A stretch of DNA of 36,258 bases from Pseudomonadales bacterium (lineage in GTDB: Bacteria > Pseudomonadota > Gammaproteobacteria > Pseudomonadales > Pseudohongiellaceae), in the NCBI GenBank assembly GCA_022827425.1, contig JAJDSZ010000078.1, forward strand, positions 1 to 36,258, given 5' to 3'. Positions 1 through 8,353 of the stretch are shown piece after piece. Below the pieces are notes generated by a model, which was not told the DNA's origin, did not search any database, and saw only the letters and a list, made by a program, of their open reading frames with translations. The translations under genes and the position numbers were made by a program. How positions within the stretch are numbered: position 1 is the stretch's first letter; the number at the start of each line of letters is the position of its first letter.

Positions 1-826
1 GGACGGCAGCAACTCCATCTTCACCAATACCCGCACCTGTTACGGCGCGGCCATGGACATGGTGGCGAAGATGAAGGAAATCGCCGCGGCCGACCTCGGC
101 GGAGAACCGGCGGATTACGACATCTCCGAAGAGCGGGTGCACCGGATCGCCGACAGCGGCGTCGGCATGACTTACGCCGAAGTCGCCCAGCGAGCGATGG
201 AACTCGGCGGCAGGTACACCGGCGAAGCGGAATTGCCCGAAGACCTGCACGAGTGGACGCAAATCGCCGCCTCGCGCCTGGCCGGCTCGGCCTTCATGGG
301 CATCTATCACGACCCGGCCCATTCGAACAACCCGCCGGGCTTCACCGTGACCTGCACCGAGATCGAACTTGATCTCGAAACCGGCAAGTTCGATATTCTC
401 GACATGGTCAGCATTGGCGAATGCGGTACCGTGGTCCATCCCCAGGGCCTGAAGAACCAGCTTGTGGGCGGCGCGGTGTGGGGAATCGGACTGTCGGCGC
501 TGGAGCGCCACCTGTACGATCCGCAGAATGGACTGCCGGCCAGTACCGGCTACTGGCAAAGCAAGGTGCCCACCTATCTCGATACGCCGCTGACAATCGA
601 CACCGGCTGGGTGGACCTTCCCGACCCGGAGAATCCGGTCGGCGCCCGCGGCGTCGGCGAGCCCTCCCAGGGTTCGGTTTCCGCCGCCCTCACCGCGGCG
701 ATATCGGACGCGCTCGATGGCCACATCTTCGGCGCCGCCCCGATTACCACGGACATGATCATTAACCATATCGCAGGCACGCAGGAAGATGCTGTAGCCC
801 TTGCCCAGAACAATTTCCGAGGTTGA
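1..826 (+). CDS. Xanthine dehydrogenase-family molybdopterin-binding catalytic subunit (5'-partial)
   Basis: The gene is already open at the window edge, and its first complete codon starts at base 2. The visible 274 residues are the C-terminal part of a molybdenum hydroxylase large subunit, the family that includes xanthine dehydrogenase, CO dehydrogenase CoxL and 4-hydroxybenzoyl-CoA reductase alpha. Near the C-terminus is GARGVGEPS, whose Glu is the family's catalytic base beside the Mo-cytosine dinucleotide cofactor. IGECGTVVHPQG and LVGGAVWGIG are also typical of the cofactor domain. The gene ends one base before the FAD subunit gene, so the two are co-transcribed. The [2Fe-2S] small subunit is not in the window and probably lies upstream. 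The family is clear; the substrate cannot be told from this fragment. Confidence 0.9.
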   Translation, partial: DGSNSIFTNTRTCYGAAMDMVAKMKEIAAADLGGEPADYDISEERVHRIADSGVGMTYAEVAQRAMELGGRYTGEAELPEDLHEWTQIAASRLAGSAFMGIYHDPAHSNNPPGFTVTCTEIELDLETGKFDILDMVSIGECGTVVHPQGLKNQLVGGAVWGIGLSALERHLYDPQNGLPASTGYWQSKVPTYLDTPLTIDTGWVDLPDPENPVGARGVGEPSQGSVSAALTAAISDALDGHIFGAAPITTDMIINHIAGTQEDAVALAQNNFRG

Positions 827-827
827 C

Positions 828-1823
828 ATGGTAGCCACATCTCATGACGTAATGCCCGATATCGAGCTGTATCAGCCCACTGATGAAGTGAACGCGCTGG
901 AACTGGCGGACACGCTGGGTTCCGACGGCTGGCTGCTCGGCGGCGGACAGGACACCTACGGCTGGTTGAAAGACCGCAACAAGTCTCCTTCCGCCATGAT
1001 CGAACTGACCGGGATCGATGCCTGGAAAGGGGTATCGGAAACCGAGGACGGCATTGAAATCGGGGCCGTGACAACCCTGACCGAAATCGCCAAGGATCCG
1101 CTGGTCCAGTCGCGCTTTGCCCTGCTGGCCACCGCGGCCGGCAAGGTGGCGAGCCCCCAGATCCGCAATGTCGGCACCCTGGGCGGCAACCTGATTCAGG
1201 ATACCCGCTGCTGGTATTACCGGCGCGGCCTGAGCTGTTATCGCGCCGGCGGCAATATCTGCTACGCAGATTCACCGGAGGGACTGAACCGCGAGCATGC
1301 GATTTTCGGCTCCAGCCGCTGCGTGGCGGTCAGCCCGTCGGACACCGCGCCGGCGCTGGTGGCCCTGGACGCCGCCATGGTGGTGAGCAGCGCCGGAGGG
1401 CAGCGCCTGATTGCCGCCGAAGACTTCTTCGTCGGCCCCGCCCGGGACATTCTCAACATGACGGTGCTCAACGAAGGCGAGATCCTCACTGCGGTGCGCA
1501 TTCCCAATACCTGGGCCAATGCCGAGTACTACTTCGAGAAAGTCGCCGACCGCAACGTCTGGGACTTCGCCCTGGTCAACATCGCCTCGGCGATGCGGAT
1601 CGAAGGCGGCGTGATTCAGGACGCGCGCATGGCCTGCGGCGCGGTGGAATGCGTTCCCCGCCGGCTCACCGCGGTGGAAAACCTGCTGCGCGGCCAGGCC
1701 CGCTCCGAAGAGTTGGGTTCCGAGGCCGGACAGTTGGCGGTGCAAGGCGCCGAGCCACTGAACTACAACCATTTCAAAGTGCCCTTGATGGCGAATCTGG
1801 TGAAGCGCGCGATTCGAGCTTGA
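828..1823 (+). CDS. Molybdenum hydroxylase FAD-binding subunit with a four-cysteine (probable [4Fe-4S]) insert
   Basis: This 331-residue protein is the medium subunit, which passes electrons from the Mo/Fe-S centres via FAD. LLGGGQDTYGW near residue 36 and VGTLGGNL at 115-122 are the FAD-binding signatures, and a CO dehydrogenase flavoprotein C-terminal domain follows. An insert after the second motif carries Cys128, Cys137, Cys145 and Cys165. This arrangement matches the beta subunit of 4-hydroxybenzoyl-CoA reductase (HcrB), where four cysteines in the same place hold an extra [4Fe-4S] cluster. The ATG at 828 is preferred over an upstream TTG at 801 because GAGG lies just before it and it starts one base after the previous stop. 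The family is certain; the cluster is inferred from the cysteine pattern. Confidence 0.9.
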   Translation: MVATSHDVMPDIELYQPTDEVNALELADTLGSDGWLLGGGQDTYGWLKDRNKSPSAMIELTGIDAWKGVSETEDGIEIGAVTTLTEIAKDPLVQSRFALLATAAGKVASPQIRNVGTLGGNLIQDTRCWYYRRGLSCYRAGGNICYADSPEGLNREHAIFGSSRCVAVSPSDTAPALVALDAAMVVSSAGGQRLIAAEDFFVGPARDILNMTVLNEGEILTAVRIPNTWANAEYYFEKVADRNVWDFALVNIASAMRIEGGVIQDARMACGAVECVPRRLTAVENLLRGQARSEELGSEAGQLAVQGAEPLNYNHFKVPLMANLVKRAIRA

Positions 1824-1876
1824 TGCCCGGGCCGCCGCCCGCCCCTTTTTTCTGAAAAAAGAAGAGGTCTGTTGTT

Positions 1877-2647
1877 GTGGATGAAGGAATAGTTCGCTAT
1901 CGGCGGGATGTCTGGGGTGAAGAAGTCATCCTTGGCGTTTCCTGGGATTTGCTCTGGGTTGTCGCAGTGGGCGTATTCGTCCTGCTTGCCGCCCACGCCA
2001 TCGTCATGGCGGTGCTGGTCAACCGCAAGATGGACAAACCGAGCGCCGACGGCCGCCGCGTGCTGCGGCACGAAGCCATCGACCGCTGGTTTCACTGGAT
2101 CATGGCGGTCAGCATTCTGCTGCTGATCTTCACCGGTGTCGCGCCCATTATCGGCCTGCGTATCGCCTGGCTCGAAATCCACTGGATTTCCGGGCTGATA
2201 CTCACCTTTGTGGTGGTGTTTCACATCATCCGCTCGCTGTTCTGGCAGGACTTCAAGTCGATGATCCTGGGGCCGCGGGATTTCGGCGAACCTTTCGACT
2301 CCGCCAAAAAGCCCGGCAAATATTCCTTTGAGCAGAAAGGCATGCACTGGGCAGTGACCATCGTCGCGCTAACGGTGATCATCACCGGCGTGCTGATGTT
2401 CATGCAAATCGACACACCGTTCTGGGATCGCACCAACAGCATGCCCGAGGATCAGCTCGGCCTGGTGTTCCTGCTGCATGGTCTTTCGACTCTGGCCCTG
2501 GTGGCCCTGGCGGCAAGCCATATGTATTTCGCCCTGCGGCCGGAAAAGATCTTCTATACCCGGTCCATGCTCAGCGGCTGGATCTCCGAAGAAGAGATGG
2601 CGGCAAACCACGACACCACCCGCTGGTCCCCGAAAGAAGCCGATTGA
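1877..2647 (+). CDS. Membrane cytochrome b of the formate dehydrogenase gamma/b556 type
   Basis: This 256-residue membrane protein has about five hydrophobic segments (near residues 23-48, 74-96, 101-122, 156-177 and 194-219). Histidines in or beside them (His73, His102, His116, His201, His215) could ligate b-type haems, as in the di-haem gamma subunits of formate dehydrogenase and Ni-Fe hydrogenase. RWFHWIMA and the following LLLIFTG resemble the start of that domain. The start is GTG, with AAGAGGT about eight bases upstream and no better in-frame candidate. It lies 53 bases after the FAD subunit gene, on the same strand. I infer that it is the quinone-reducing membrane anchor of the molybdenum hydroxylase. 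That pairing is unusual, since these enzymes are mostly soluble. Confidence 0.8.
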   Translation: MDEGIVRYRRDVWGEEVILGVSWDLLWVVAVGVFVLLAAHAIVMAVLVNRKMDKPSADGRRVLRHEAIDRWFHWIMAVSILLLIFTGVAPIIGLRIAWLEIHWISGLILTFVVVFHIIRSLFWQDFKSMILGPRDFGEPFDSAKKPGKYSFEQKGMHWAVTIVALTVIITGVLMFMQIDTPFWDRTNSMPEDQLGLVFLLHGLSTLALVALAASHMYFALRPEKIFYTRSMLSGWISEEEMAANHDTTRWSPKEAD

Positions 2648-2672
2648 TTCTGAGGCGGCACGGGCACTCCCC

Positions 2673-2786
2673 GTCGCCGTCGGCTGGCGGGGGGTTCAGC
2701 GGACGCCGTAAATACGTCCTTGTAGGCTTCGGGCTCGACATCCCTGTCTCGCACGCCCGCTGAACCCCCCGCCAGCCGACGGCGAC
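2673..2786. repeat. Perfect 30-bp inverted repeat with 54-base spacer
   Basis: The arms 2673-2702 and 2757-2786 are exact reverse complements over 30 bases and very GC-rich (GTCGCCGTCGGCTGGCGG at the outer left). The 54-base spacer contains GTAAATACGTCC and TGTAGGCTTC. From memory, intergenic palindromes with a similar core (GAATACATCCCTGTAGGCT) are common in gammaproteobacterial genomes, so this is probably a member of a dispersed repeat family. It lies between the cytochrome b gene and the next gene and could also act as a transcription terminator or mRNA stabiliser. No transposase is encoded. Confidence 0.85.
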
Positions 2787-2832
2787 TCACATTGTGCAGA
2801 CCCGAAAATTCGTTATCCACAAGGATTAGAAC

Positions 2833-3243
2833 GTGAGCAAACTCGAAGACAATATCGAAACCATAGAAGCCGGCTACGAATTCCTGCTGGCCTACGCCGC
2901 CCAGGGTCGCCCGGCCCAGGCGGAAACCGGGCCGGGCCCCCATGCCCGCCCCACCATCGAAGGCATGAGCCAGGCCGTACAGAGCCTGCACGAGAAGTTC
3001 AAGGCCTCGGACAATGAATTCGAGCGAGTAATCGCCGATGATTGCGCCAAGGCGGGAGCCGCCATGCGCTTCATCCTGGCCCAGGGCAGGATCGGCTCGG
3101 AAATGGTGGACAACCTCAACGCCTCCATCCACCTCCGCGCCGTACTCACCGACCTGTTCCTCTACAGCGAAGTGCTCAAACCCCTCCCTCTCGACGACAC
3201 CCCCGGCAGGGTCCAGTCCTTCGACCCCTCAAAGGCAAATTGA
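2833..3243 (+). CDS. Hypothetical protein, 136 residues
   Basis: I do not recognise this protein. It has no signal peptide or membrane segment and looks soluble and mostly alpha-helical. A Pro/Gly-rich stretch near residues 26-43 (GRPAQAETGPGPHARP) separates a short N-terminal helix from the rest. Two cysteines or fewer and no obvious metal or nucleotide motif are present. The start is GTG, with AAGGA (2821-2825) eight bases upstream, and codon choice matches the neighbouring core genes, which supports a real gene. It follows the molybdenum hydroxylase/cytochrome b genes on the same strand, but the large inverted repeat lies between them. Co-transcription is therefore uncertain and no function is proposed. 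Confidence 0.65.
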   Translation: MSKLEDNIETIEAGYEFLLAYAAQGRPAQAETGPGPHARPTIEGMSQAVQSLHEKFKASDNEFERVIADDCAKAGAAMRFILAQGRIGSEMVDNLNASIHLRAVLTDLFLYSEVLKPLPLDDTPGRVQSFDPSKAN

Positions 3244-3251
3244 CGCAATAA

Positions 3252-3337
3252 TTGCGCGAAATGCACCTTTATTTTTGCGCGATTGATTTATTCTTGCGCG
3301 AAAACGCTGTATATTGCGCGTAAATTGTTTCGCGCAA
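3252..3337. promoter_or_regulatory. Iterated TTGCGCG boxes upstream of the Fic-like gene (candidate operator array)
   Basis: TTGCGCG occurs at 3252-3258, 3275-3281, 3294-3300 and 3314-3320. The reverse complement CGCGCAA follows at 3331-3337. Start-to-start steps of the direct copies are 23, 19 and 20 bases, close to two helical turns, so bound proteins would line up on one DNA face. The stretch between boxes is AT-rich, as in a promoter. The array ends ten bases before the Fic-like gene, whose N-terminus looks like a winged helix, so autoregulation is the simplest reading. The boxes are seen directly; the function is inferred. Confidence 0.6.
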
Positions 3338-3346
3338 TAAAACGGG

Positions 3347-4759
3347 GTGAACAAGGTGGCAAGAAGGATCAGTCCAGCGGATTTGCAGACAATCGAGGAA
3401 ACCGTACAACGAAGTCAAGGGGGCTTGACCGCATCCCAGATCAGCGAGGCCATGGAATCGCCTCCTCCGCGCCGCACCTTGCAATTCCGCCTCAAACATC
3501 TCGTAGACAACAGGCGTCTGACGATGAACGGGGCGGGGCGGGGAGCGCTATACTCGGCGCCGGTTCGTTACGCCGTCTCGACCGGCCCCGCCAACTGGCG
3601 AGTTTCCTCCCCCGGGGTTCGAGTGACTGTGTCTCCGCCGCTCTCGCCCGAGAGTCTCGAAATACAGTCAATAGTTCGCCAGCCTCTTGAGATGAGAGAA
3701 TCGGTTGGTTACAACCGCGACTTTCTCGATTCGTATCACCCAAACAAGACTTTCTATCTTTCGCTTGAAGAGAGGAACCAACTGCGCGACATCGGTGAAT
3801 TCAAGCTAACTGGAGAATTCGCGGGCACTCACGCCAAAAAAGTTTTGGAAAGACTGCTCATCGATTTGTCCTGGAATTCGAGCCGTCTTGAGGGAAACAC
3901 CTATTCCCTGCTCGAAACCCGACGCCTCATAAAAATTGGAAAAAAAGCCAAGGGCAAGCAGTGGCTTGAAGCCCAGATGATCTTGAATCACAAAGACGCG
4001 ATCACTCTTCTCATCGACTTCAAGGACGAAATCGGCTGGGACCGACGCACAATTCTCAACCTTCACGCCATGCTGGCGGCAAGCTTGCTAGGCAATCGCG
4101 ATGCGGAGGGCCGGCTTCGATACATCGGCGTCGGCATATCCGGTTCGGTCTATGAACCATTGGATGTGCCGCAACTCGTGGAAGAATGCTTTGAGCAGAT
4201 CCTGACGAAGGCTTCCGCGATTTCCGACCCGTTCGAACAGGCATTCTTCATTCTGGCGCAGCTACCATACTTGCAGCCTTTCGAAGACGTCAACAAACGG
4301 GTATCGCGCCTCGCTGTCAATATCCCATTGATCAAGTCGGGCTTGGCGCCGCTTTCCTTCGACCATGTGGCAAGAAAAACCTACACCGAAGCCTTGCTCG
4401 GCGTATACGAATTGAACCGGGTCGAGATGTTGCGTGACTTGTTCATGTGGGCCTACGAGCGCTCGGCTTCCAGCTACGGCGCGGTCCGACAATTGCTGGG
4501 CGAACCCGACCCGTTCAGAATGAAGCACCGAACCGCGCTGCATGAAGTGGTTGCCGCGGTGGCAAGAAGCTGCATGAACCAGAAGCAGGCGATCGACTTC
4601 ATTGACGAGTGGATAACGAAAAATATCCTTCCGGAAGAGGCCGCACTGTTCAGGGAACACGCGGAACGCGAGCTTCTCGAAATGCACGAAGGAAACTATT
4701 TCCGCTTCCGCCTCAGAGCTTCAGAATTCGATAAATGGCAGAAAATCTGGAATGCGTGA
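3347..4759 (+). CDS. Winged-helix/Fic-domain protein with degenerate catalytic motif
   Basis: This is a 470-residue protein. Residues about 10-72 look like a winged helix-turn-helix (LTASQISEAM, then RTLQFRLKHLVDNRRL). Residues about 150-370 are a Fic domain. The inhibitory motif [S/T]xxxE[G/N] is present as SSRLEG (Ser178, Glu182, Gly183), which marks an internally inhibited Fic. The catalytic loop, normally HxFx[D/E]GNGRxxR, reads QPFEDVNKRVSR at 310-321. The catalytic His is Gln, GNG has become VNK, and the acidic residue, Asn and both Arg are kept. AMP transfer is therefore doubtful. Similar QPFEDVNKR variants exist among Fic proteins from memory. The C-terminal ~100 residues are unassigned. 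GTG at 3347 is a weak start choice, and GTG at 3356 is possible. The gene is less GC-rich than its neighbours, suggesting transfer. Confidence 0.85.
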   Translation: MNKVARRISPADLQTIEETVQRSQGGLTASQISEAMESPPPRRTLQFRLKHLVDNRRLTMNGAGRGALYSAPVRYAVSTGPANWRVSSPGVRVTVSPPLSPESLEIQSIVRQPLEMRESVGYNRDFLDSYHPNKTFYLSLEERNQLRDIGEFKLTGEFAGTHAKKVLERLLIDLSWNSSRLEGNTYSLLETRRLIKIGKKAKGKQWLEAQMILNHKDAITLLIDFKDEIGWDRRTILNLHAMLAASLLGNRDAEGRLRYIGVGISGSVYEPLDVPQLVEECFEQILTKASAISDPFEQAFFILAQLPYLQPFEDVNKRVSRLAVNIPLIKSGLAPLSFDHVARKTYTEALLGVYELNRVEMLRDLFMWAYERSASSYGAVRQLLGEPDPFRMKHRTALHEVVAAVARSCMNQKQAIDFIDEWITKNILPEEAALFREHAERELLEMHEGNYFRFRLRASEFDKWQKIWNA

Positions 4760-4765
4760 TCGGCC

Positions 4766-4915
4766 ACACAGTCAGGCGACGCCTTGCATCTCGCCATCGC
4801 CGCAAACCGCAAAGCAACTGCAATCCACAGTCTCGACAAGAGAATGGTGGCTTCCGGAAAATTGCTTGGCTTGCCGACAAGCGCTGGCGGACTTTCGGGC
4901 TATGGCGATTCATGA
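4766..4915 (+). pseudogene. C-terminal remnant of a PIN-domain (VapC-like) toxin
   Basis: Reading on from the Fic-like gene's stop codon in the same frame gives about 50 sense codons ending at a TGA at 4913-4915. They encode GDALHLAIAANRK, then HSLDKRM and GKLLGLPT. This is the usual end of a VapC-type PIN ribonuclease: the Asp in DALHLA and the Asp in LDKRM correspond to the last two metal-binding acidic residues. There is no start codon, no N-terminal half with the first acidic residues, and no antitoxin beside it, so it is a broken relic. Its last bases overlap the 3' end of the hydantoinase gene on the other strand. Confidence 0.7.
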
Positions 4916-6894
4916 CGTCCCGGCGAACCGGGGGAATCCAGGAACAAATTGCCAAAATCGTCCTGATGGGCGCGCCAGGATGGGGCGACCCAGGTTGTCG
5001 AGGCGTACTCCGGCAGGGTGGCGGGGCCGGTGATGGTTTTGCCTGCGCCGAGTTGTCTGGCGACCTTTGATTGCGCGCCGGTATCAGGCGTGGCAAGCGG
5101 CAGGTCGAAACCGGCGCCGGAAAACCACGCCCGCAGTCTCACGTTCACCGCCTCGGCGGGGGCTTCCAGCGCGTAGCCGTAGCGGCGGCGATGCAACTGG
5201 TGGAATTGCGCGAGGGAGTCTTCCCAACCCGTCCAGGGCAGGTTCAGCGTGTAGGACTGCCCGGTATAGCGCAGGTCCACACTGAATCGGGTTTGCATGG
5301 CGCCGGTGTCGAGGCCTTCCCCGGCAAATTCGTTTTCCGCGAGTTGTAGCAAGCGTTCGAGTTCCCGCTCGATCCGCGCTGTGGGGTCGCGTTCGGTGGA
5401 GCGCTGCAAGCTGCGCGAGAACTGCCGGCCCTGGCTCGCCACCGCCATGCCAAGCGCGGACAGCACGCCGGCGTACACCGGCACCATGGCGCGGCGGATG
5501 CCCAGGGCTTCGGCGAGTGCGCACACGTGCAGGCCGCCGGCGCCGCCGAAGCTGACAAGCAGGAACTCGCCCGGGTCGTGGCCGCGGTTGACCGAGATGC
5601 GGCGGATCGCTTCCACCATGTGTTCATTGGCGATGCGGATGATGCCATGGGCCGTGGCATCCATGCCGAGTCCGATAATTGCCGCAAGGCGTCCCACAGC
5701 CTCGCGGGCGAGTTCGATATCGAGTTCCAGCCCTCCCGCGAGCGGGGAACCCGCAGGCAGTCTGCCAAGCAGCAGATTGGCATCGGTGACCGTGGCCCGG
5801 GCGCCGCCTTTGCCGTAACACGCCGGGCCCGGGTCGGAACCGGCGGATTCCGGGCCCACCTGAAGCATGCCGCCGGCGTCCACCCAGGCAATCGAGCCGC
5901 CGCCCGCGCCGATGGTATGCATGTCCACCATGGGCACCGAAACCGGGAAATCGTCAAGCCGGCCTTCGCTGGTGATGCTGATGGGTCCGTCGAGCAGGGC
6001 GACATCGGTGGAAGTGCCGCCCATGTCGAAACTGATCAATCGCCGCTCACCGAGCTGGCGACCCAGATACTCCACCGCCGCCAGACCTCCCGCCGGCCCG
6101 GAAAGCAGCAGCTTGACGGCGGAGTCCGCCGCGCCTGCGGCACTGATGGTTTCGCCGCTGGATTGCATGACCTGCAGCGAAGACCCGGGCGGCAGGCGAT
6201 CGAGCCCGTCCCGCAGGCGGCGCAGATAGCCGCTCACCACCGGCCCGAGGAAGGCATTCAGCCAGGTCGCCATGCCACGCTCGTATTCCTTGTATTCCGG
6301 CAATACCCGGGACGAGCGGCAGACGAAAACATCCGGCAACGCCGCTCGAATCGCGGCTTCGATGGCGGCTTCGTGGGCCGGGTCGAGAAAGGAAAACAGC
6401 AGGTTGATCGCCACCGATTCCGCGGCGGAATTACCCAGGCTTTCCAGGAGAGCGCTGATGTCTTCCGCATTGAGGGGCTCAATCGTGGAGCCGTCCGCGG
6501 CAACCCGCCCGCCGGTCTCAAAACAGAGTTCGGGGGGAACCGGTGTCGGCGTCGGCTCGAATTCGAGGGCATACAGCTCGGGGCGGGTCTGCCGCGCCAG
6601 GGTCAGCATGTCGCCAAAGCCCCGATTGGTGACAAAGGCCGTGCGGGCGCCTTTCCTTTGCAGCAGGGCGTTGGTCGCCACAGTGCTGCCATGGACGAGT
6701 TGCAATGGCTGCTCGGCCAGACCAAGCTCGGCCAGCCCCTTCAGCACCGCGCGCTCGGGAGCGTCGGGAGTGGAGGGAATCTTGTACACCGACAGTTCGC
6801 TTGCGCCGCCGGCGGAGCTGCGCACGCAGAGGAAATCGGTAAAAGTGCCGCCCACGTCGATGCCGATTCGCAGGCTGGGGTTTGCCTTGGACAT
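4900..6894 (-). CDS. Hydantoinase/5-oxoprolinase family protein, HyuA-type subunit
   Basis: This 664-residue protein belongs to the HyuA/oxoprolinase A family, whose members carry out ATP-dependent opening of 5-oxoproline or N-methylhydantoin rings or act in acetone/acetophenone carboxylases. The ASKHA-type ATPase start [15 protein letters not shown] lies at residues 9-23. [37 protein letters not shown] and the glycine-rich [14 protein letters not shown] follow in family order. The length is close to the usual 680-700. Normally a HyuB partner gene is adjacent. None is present on either side here, so it is either an orphan or its partner lies elsewhere. It diverges from mutM. The substrate is unknown. 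Confidence 0.88.
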   Translation of the reverse strand: MSKANPSLRIGIDVGGTFTDFLCVRSSAGGASELSVYKIPSTPDAPERAVLKGLAELGLAEQPLQLVHGSTVATNALLQRKGARTAFVTNRGFGDMLTLARQTRPELYALEFEPTPTPVPPELCFETGGRVAADGSTIEPLNAEDISALLESLGNSAAESVAINLLFSFLDPAHEAAIEAAIRAALPDVFVCRSSRVLPEYKEYERGMATWLNAFLGPVVSGYLRRLRDGLDRLPPGSSLQVMQSSGETISAAGAADSAVKLLLSGPAGGLAAVEYLGRQLGERRLISFDMGGTSTDVALLDGPISITSEGRLDDFPVSVPMVDMHTIGAGGGSIAWVDAGGMLQVGPESAGSDPGPACYGKGGARATVTDANLLLGRLPAGSPLAGGLELDIELAREAVGRLAAIIGLGMDATAHGIIRIANEHMVEAIRRISVNRGHDPGEFLLVSFGGAGGLHVCALAEALGIRRAMVPVYAGVLSALGMAVASQGRQFSRSLQRSTERDPTARIERELERLLQLAENEFAGEGLDTGAMQTRFSVDLRYTGQSYTLNLPWTGWEDSLAQFHQLHRRRYGYALEAPAEAVNVRLRAWFSGAGFDLPLATPDTGAQSKVARQLGAGKTITGPATLPEYASTTWVAPSWRAHQDDFGNLFLDSPGSPGRHESP

Positions 6895-6970
6895 GGGGCG
6901 GCATTATAACTGGGACACCCACTTTCGAGATGGCTCGAGATGGGATACCCATAAATCCCTGGAGCCCGCT

Positions 6971-7784
6971 TTGCCCGAATTGCCTGAAGTCGAAACCACC
7001 CGCCGGGGCGTGTCGCCACATGTGATCCGTCGGGAAATTCTCCGGGTCGTCGTGCGGGAGCCGCGGCTGCGCTGGCCGGTTCCCGAATCCCTGGGGGAAG
7101 CGTTGCAGGGGCAGCGGTTCACTTCGGTGGGCAGGCGCGCCAAGTACCTGCTGTTTGCATGTTCCCCGGGGGTGCTGCTCGTGCATCTGGGTATGTCGGG
7201 CAACCTGCGGATTGCACCTGCCGAAGAGCCTCCCGGCAAACATGCCCACGTGGACTTCGTGTTCGACAGCGGCAAGGCCCTGCGCTACACCGACCCGCGC
7301 CGCTTTGGCAGCCTGCTCTGGCAGCCGGCCGGAACCGGCGAACATCCCCTGCTGCATGATCTGGGCCCGGAGCCGCTGGGCGATCATTTTGACGGCGAAT
7401 TGCTCTACCGAAAAAGCCGGGGCCGCAGAACCGCGGTGAAACCCTTCATCATGGATTCCCGTATCGTGGTCGGGGTGGGCAATATCTACGCCTGCGAAGC
7501 GCTGTTTCTTGCCGGCATCCACCCGGCGCGGGCCTGCGGCAGGATTTCAGCGGCGCGTTACCGGCGGCTCGCCGAGGCAATTCGCGCCGTACTCGGCAAG
7601 GCCATCCGCGCCGGCGGCACCACCTTGCGCGATTTCAGCGGCGGCGACGGCAGGCCGGGCTATTTCAGGCAGCAATTGCATGTGTATGGCCGCGGCGGCG
7701 AAGAATGCCCCCATTGCCGGGGCAGCTTGCGGGAGCTGCGCCTCGGCCAGCGCGCCACGGTTTTCTGCCCGGCTTGCCAACGCT

Positions 7785-7786
<2 letters not shown>
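6971..7786 (+). CDS. mutM: Formamidopyrimidine-DNA glycosylase
   Basis: This bifunctional glycosylase/AP lyase excises 8-oxoguanine and formamidopyrimidines from oxidised DNA. The product has 271 residues, close to E. coli MutM. The mature N-terminus must be PELPEVE, because the proline after Met is the catalytic nucleophile and the following Glu helps in catalysis. That forces a TTG start at 6971, which has GGAG six bases upstream; no ATG could give this N-terminus. KYLLF provides the conserved catalytic-site Lys. The C-terminus has the zinc finger CPHC...CPAC and the preceding [10 protein letters not shown]. It converges with coaD, and the two stops are separated by only a few bases. Confidence 0.97.
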
Positions 7787-8341
<555 letters not shown>

Positions 8342-8353
8342 ACCGGCTGCCGG

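Noticed and set aside
1845-1861. CTTTTTTC-T-GAAAAAAG palindrome before the cytochrome b gene
   Set aside because: The arms are pure A/T runs with a one-base centre, so it cannot form a good terminator hairpin, and transcription is expected to continue into the next gene.
3252-3337. TTGCGCG repeats as a CRISPR array
   Set aside because: Units are only seven bases with 12-16 base gaps and no cas genes nearby; an operator array fits better.
5527-6909. A 460-residue open frame on the plus strand inside the hydantoinase gene
   Set aside because: It is antisense to an intact gene, and the 6272-7786 frame that extends over it is real only from 6971 (mutM).
6900-6960. TGGGACACCC / TGGGATACCC near-direct repeat before mutM
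   Set aside because: Two short similar stretches in a divergent region without palindromic structure; chance cannot be excluded.
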